Positions 45,315-48,377 of a stretch of DNA of 48,377 bases are shown here, one piece after another. The notes under the pieces are model-generated. The model saw only the letters and a program-made list of their open reading frames with translations, had not been told where the DNA came from and did not search any database. A program made the position numbers and the translations under genes. This stretch comes from an uncultured Planctomycetaceae bacterium (GTDB taxonomy: Bacteria; Planctomycetota; Planctomycetia; Pirellulales; Pirellulaceae), in contig CALMEE010000005.1 of assembly GCA_937862885.1 (NCBI GenBank), positions 1-48,377 on the forward strand, written 5' to 3'. Every line of letters begins with the position of its first letter. The stretch's first letter is position 1.

Positions 45315-46052
45315 ATGAACGAACCACAAGACATCGATCACATTTTGAAGAAATGGGAATTCGACCCGTTCGGCATGAATGTGAGACGCGTCCAGACGAA
45401 GACTAGGTCGGTGCTGCAAATGCGGATCGAAATGGGTTTGTTGCAACTTGAAATCGAGGGACGACCAGATGGTTCGAAGCCACATGGGTATGACACGTAT
45501 TTGGACTACCTTATCGCCGCGGAAAAAGAATGGCCAGACGACTACCATTTTTCAGAGGACGAATGCATTCAAATCGATCGTGAGTTTGTTCAATACTATC
45601 ATCGACGCATTTGTTGGCTGCAACTTAAAGAATTTCGTTGCGTCGTGGCCGATGCCGATCATACGTTGAATCTGATGGACATTAGCAAGCGATACTCGCC
45701 GGATGAAGGTTGGACGATGTCGCATGAGCAGTACCGCCCATTCGTGCTATATCATCGTACGCAGGCGGCAGCCCTGCATCTGATCGACAACGATCGCGAC
45801 CCGGAAATAGCCATTGAAGAGATCAATCTCGGCTTGCAGTGTATTCGGGACGTGTTTGAGTCGTTTGGAGCTGGCGAACATTTTGAACGAGACGAATTAC
45901 CAAATCGCTTGATCGAATTTCGCGAAGATTTGCGGCAACGATACAAAGTTGGACAAACTTTAGAAGAAAAGCTGAAGCAAGCCATAGCCGACGAACAATA
46001 CGAACAAGCGGCCAAGCTGCGAGATCAATTGGCCAAACGAAATTCCCTGTAG
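45315..46052 (+). CDS. UVR-motif protein of unknown function
   Basis: A soluble, charged 245-aa protein with no signal peptide. The last 30 residues (LEEKLKQAIADEQYEQAAKLRDQLAKR) are a UVR motif, the helical hairpin by which UvrB and UvrC interact and which also occurs in McsA-type proteins. The first 210 residues are mostly helical with many aromatic and acidic residues, including FDPFGMNVRRVQTKTRSVLQMRIEMGLLQLE, and do not match a domain I know. The start ATG at 45315 gives a complete protein; a clear ribosome-binding site is not seen. It lies 260 bp after the DHPS-like gene on the same strand. A role in DNA repair or protein quality control is only suggested by the UVR motif. Confidence 0.82.
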   Translation: MNEPQDIDHILKKWEFDPFGMNVRRVQTKTRSVLQMRIEMGLLQLEIEGRPDGSKPHGYDTYLDYLIAAEKEWPDDYHFSEDECIQIDREFVQYYHRRICWLQLKEFRCVVADADHTLNLMDISKRYSPDEGWTMSHEQYRPFVLYHRTQAAALHLIDNDRDPEIAIEEINLGLQCIRDVFESFGAGEHFERDELPNRLIEFREDLRQRYKVGQTLEEKLKQAIADEQYEQAAKLRDQLAKRNSL

Positions 46053-46359
46053 GCGGACACTATTTTTAGCAATTCATGAGATCCACTTTCTGCAGACTGG
46101 CAAGTGTGATTTGTCTTCAGCTCATCATCAGGCGTTTATTCGCCCTTCCGTTTCTGAAGATGCGCGGCCACCGCGTTTACATCCGTTTGGTTGCTAATTA
46201 CCGGACTATTTCGTCGGTTGCCAGCGGTCTCAACTCTGTCGTGCTCAGCGTGCCAATTCAGTGGTTGGCATTTACAGAATTGCTGAAACCTGTTACCAAA
46301 CAAATATGTCTTTAGGAAACAATTACACGATCCAGCTAACGCCATGGAATAGGTGACTC
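46053..46359. other. Intergenic region, no gene supported
   Basis: About 307 bp. A 79-codon frame on the plus strand (46076-46315) has no ribosome-binding site, domain or repeat signal and is judged non-coding. An AGGTGA ribosome-binding site for the next gene lies at 46351-46356. Confidence 0.45.
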
Positions 46360-47121
46360 ATGCGACTCTTTCGGCGGCGGCCCAAGTCCGCTAATCACGA
46401 TTCGCGGTCCGCAGTACAACCTCAACTCCCGGATATCGACGACAAGACCCGGCAGACGATCGACGCCGTCCGGCCATATACCATGACTTCTCCCGAGCGG
46501 ATCACGGCGCTGTGCAATGCCGTCGACTATCTTGTCCGCAATCAAATTGAGGGAGACATCGTCGAATGTGGCGTATGGCGCGGGGGAAGCATGTTGGCCG
46601 CCATCCGCACGCTGCTGGACCATCAAGATCGTCACCGACAGGTCTGGCTATATGATACGTTCGAAGGCATGACTGAACCTGGACAGGCAGACGTTGATTT
46701 CATAGGTCGCCGCGCTGAGACACTACTTGCCGAACAAGCTCGTGCCGATGAAGAATCGGTTTGGTGCGTGTCACAACTGGAGCAAGTCAAGCAATTGCTC
46801 GACGCAAGCGGCTACAACCAACAGCTAATTCATTATATCCAAGGTGCCGTGGAAGAAACGATCCCGGCCCACATTCCTGATCGAATCGCTTTATTGAGGC
46901 TAGATACAGACTGGTACTCATCGACCAAACATGAATTGGTTCATTTGTTGCCAAAGCTCGCGGTGGGCGGAGTGTTAATTGTCGATGACTACGGACATTG
47001 GCATGGATGCCGCAAAGCCGTTGATGAATATTTTGAGAAGTATCGAATCCCAATGTTACTGAATCGCATTGATTACACCGGAAGGATCGGTGTTTTGCTC
47101 AAAAGCGTAGCCGCTGCCTGA
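46360..47121 (+). CDS. TylF/MycF-family O-methyltransferase
   Basis: A 253-aa SAM-dependent methyltransferase of the macrocin O-methyltransferase family. Motif I is GDIVECGVWRGGSMLAAI near residue 66, followed by VWLYDTFEGMTEP near 98. The metal/catalytic region contains IALLRLDTDWYSSTKHELVHLLPKL near 172 and GVLIVDDYGHWHGCRKAVDEYF near 205, with the aspartates that bind magnesium in this family. TylF and MycF methylate sugar hydroxyls on macrolides; relatives in environmental bacteria act on surface glycans. An AGGTGA ribosome-binding site precedes the ATG. Another methyltransferase gene follows after 119 bp, suggesting a sugar-modification locus continuing beyond the window. Confidence 0.9.
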   Translation: MRLFRRRPKSANHDSRSAVQPQLPDIDDKTRQTIDAVRPYTMTSPERITALCNAVDYLVRNQIEGDIVECGVWRGGSMLAAIRTLLDHQDRHRQVWLYDTFEGMTEPGQADVDFIGRRAETLLAEQARADEESVWCVSQLEQVKQLLDASGYNQQLIHYIQGAVEETIPAHIPDRIALLRLDTDWYSSTKHELVHLLPKLAVGGVLIVDDYGHWHGCRKAVDEYFEKYRIPMLLNRIDYTGRIGVLLKSVAAA

Positions 47122-47240
47122 ACATTCACGAGGGCGATTCCATATTGGCGATTCGCTTCGGTCAAATGTTGGTTGAATTCGAGATGAACGGTTGAACGTG
47201 AAAATCGCTAATTGCAATCATTTTGCATGATCTACACTGC

Positions 47241-48146
47241 ATGAACTCGAACCTAACACGACCTCAGCTACTTAATATTGGATGCGGCAGCCACTTTCAT
47301 CCGGAGTGGGTAAACGTCGACCTAGTGGCGCAAACTCCACAGGTAATCGCTCACGATATTGCCACTGGCCTGCCATTTGATGCCGATGATTTCATGGCGG
47401 TCTACCATTCACATGTGTTGGAACATTTGCATCCCGATGACGGAAAGCAACTACTTCTTGAATGCTTTCGTGTCCTTCGCCCAGGCGGAGTGTTACGAAT
47501 TTGCGTTCCCGATTTGGAACAAATTACCCAACTGTATTTGGGGTTTTTGAATGCAGCCTGCCTGGGCGATGCCGCAGCACAAGCCAATTACGAGTGGATG
47601 AAGCTTGAATTGCTTGATCAACTGGTACGCGACCGCTCCGGGGGTCGCATGGGGCAATATCTGGTTGATCCTGAAATTCCGAACTTGGAGTTTGTGCAAT
47701 CGCGCATGGGCGCGGAAGCGAATATTCGCAATTCGAAAAACGTAGCTGAGCCTGGAATTTCCAAACCTACGAATCAGAAGCTGAACACGGGGCGATCGAC
47801 GACGACTCAACGCATACGTCGATATCTCCTTGATTTTCGATTACGTTTAGCAACGAAGTTGGTTACGGTGCTGCTCGGCAAGAAAACGGCCAGAGCCTTT
47901 GCCGAGGGGCTCTTTCGCAGTCGAGGTGAAGTTCATCGTTGGATGTACGATCGCTATTCTTTATCAAAACTTTGCCAGGAATGCGGTTTCGAGTCAGTTC
48001 GCGTCTGCACAGCATTTGACAGTGAGATCGACAATTTCGCCGCCTACCAACTGGACGCCCGAGGCAACTCAGTTCGCAAGCCGGATTCGCTGTTCATGGA
48101 ATGTCGCAAGCCCCAGACCGCCGCTTTGGCGAAAAAGGCTGCCTAA
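47241..48146 (+). CDS. Class I SAM-dependent methyltransferase
   Basis: From the ATG at 47241 the protein is 301 aa (an in-frame TTG lies 18 bp upstream). SAM-binding motif I is LLNIGCGSHFHPEWVNVD (about residues 10-27), with VIAHDIATGLPF and the post-motif HVLEHLHPDD. A further motif RVLRPGGVLRICVPDLEQI lies near 80-98. This pattern matches methyltransferases found in polysaccharide and cell-surface biosynthesis loci. The middle segment (about 130-215) is longer and more basic than in minimal type-11 enzymes, ending in RGEVHRWMYDRYSLSKL. It follows the TylF-like gene on the same strand. The substrate is unknown. Confidence 0.88.
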   Translation: MNSNLTRPQLLNIGCGSHFHPEWVNVDLVAQTPQVIAHDIATGLPFDADDFMAVYHSHVLEHLHPDDGKQLLLECFRVLRPGGVLRICVPDLEQITQLYLGFLNAACLGDAAAQANYEWMKLELLDQLVRDRSGGRMGQYLVDPEIPNLEFVQSRMGAEANIRNSKNVAEPGISKPTNQKLNTGRSTTTQRIRRYLLDFRLRLATKLVTVLLGKKTARAFAEGLFRSRGEVHRWMYDRYSLSKLCQECGFESVRVCTAFDSEIDNFAAYQLDARGNSVRKPDSLFMECRKPQTAALAKKAA

Positions 48147-48178
48147 ACAGACAACATCATTCTCGCCAGGAGATGTAA

Positions 48179-48222
48179 GAACGCTAAAAGGCTAATGAAC
48201 GCTGAAAAAGAACGCTGAAAAG
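48179..48222. repeat. Three short direct repeats gaacgct(g/a)aaaa
   Basis: Copies at 48179-48190, 48197-48209 and 48210-48222; the last two are directly adjacent and nearly identical. They lie 32 bp past the last stop and upstream of a promoter. They might be regulator-binding iterons or simple repeats. Confidence 0.6.
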
Positions 48223-48332
48223 TCAAGCACTTTAATAATCTAGCAACGTTCTGCGTTTTGCAAGCTGAGGCTTTACCTAGTTTTAACGGCTGAGAGTTTT
48301 TGTAAGAAATTTGAATCCTTTATATTTTTTTC

Positions 48333-48361
48333 TTGACATCGAGTGTCTCGGCGCCTCTAAT
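48333..48361 (+). promoter_or_regulatory. Near-consensus sigma-70-type promoter reading off the right edge
   Basis: TTGACA (48333-48338, perfect -35) is followed after exactly 17 bp by TCTAAT (48356-48361, five of six -10 matches). An AT-rich stretch (tttatatttttt) precedes it, like an UP element. The gene or RNA it drives lies outside the window. It is the best promoter by eye here. Confidence 0.65.
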
Positions 48362-48377
48362 CTGAATACCTTTGTAT

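Overview
The window reads as a chromosomal segment of a planctomycete, most likely of the Pirellulales type. The call rests on gene content: a DUF1549/DUF1553 cytochrome-like protein next to a Tat-exported DUF1501 protein and a WD40 propeller, an ECF sigma factor overlapping a Ser/Thr kinase with a large C-terminal helical region, an NPCBM protein, and a dihydropteroate-synthase-like protein of the type linked to tetrahydromethanopterin cofactors. Base composition looks close to balanced by eye. I see no phage, insertion sequence, CRISPR array, tRNA or rRNA.

Left part, all minus strand (98-19829). A four-gene run (5810 to 98) encodes a redoxin-fold protein without redox cysteines, the DUF1549/1553 protein, the DUF1501 protein and a WD40 protein. 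Next come three trypsin-fold/PDZ genes joined by 4-bp ATGA overlaps: the first (8391-10469) keeps His, Asp and Ser, while the two downstream paralogues (7360-8394 and 6062-7363) have lost all three. Upstream lies an exported protein with four repeated beta modules and an NPCBM-like domain (10635-11861). A clear intrinsic terminator (12007-12043) closes an upstream unit made of a long coiled-coil protein and a TPR protein. Above that, a tightly coupled pair encodes a GAF-like/HlyD-like membrane protein (17817-19829) and a PqqD-like/M50-peptidase-like/lipoyl-domain fusion (15571-17811). This pair is the best candidate here for a poorly described export or processing machine.

Middle (20335-34177). 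An exported VWA protein converges on trpBA. nadD converges on a complete zinc/manganese-type ABC importer. A TolC-like lipoprotein, a MacA-like adaptor and a MacB-type permease form an efflux set in which no ATPase domain or gene is visible.

Right part (34370-48377). An ECF sigma/Ser-Thr kinase pair is followed by a TlpA-like thioredoxin with an N-terminal helical domain, phosphofructokinase, an M20 ArgE-type deacylase, the DHPS-like protein, a UVR-motif protein and two methyltransferases, one TylF-like, which may begin a glycan or secondary-metabolite locus. A near-consensus promoter (48333-48361) reads off the right edge.

Several long gaps (19830-20334, 23774-24532, 27950-28719, 38106-39145, 43176-43596, 46053-46359) contain no gene I can support. 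All family assignments come from reading motifs by eye; no database search was run.
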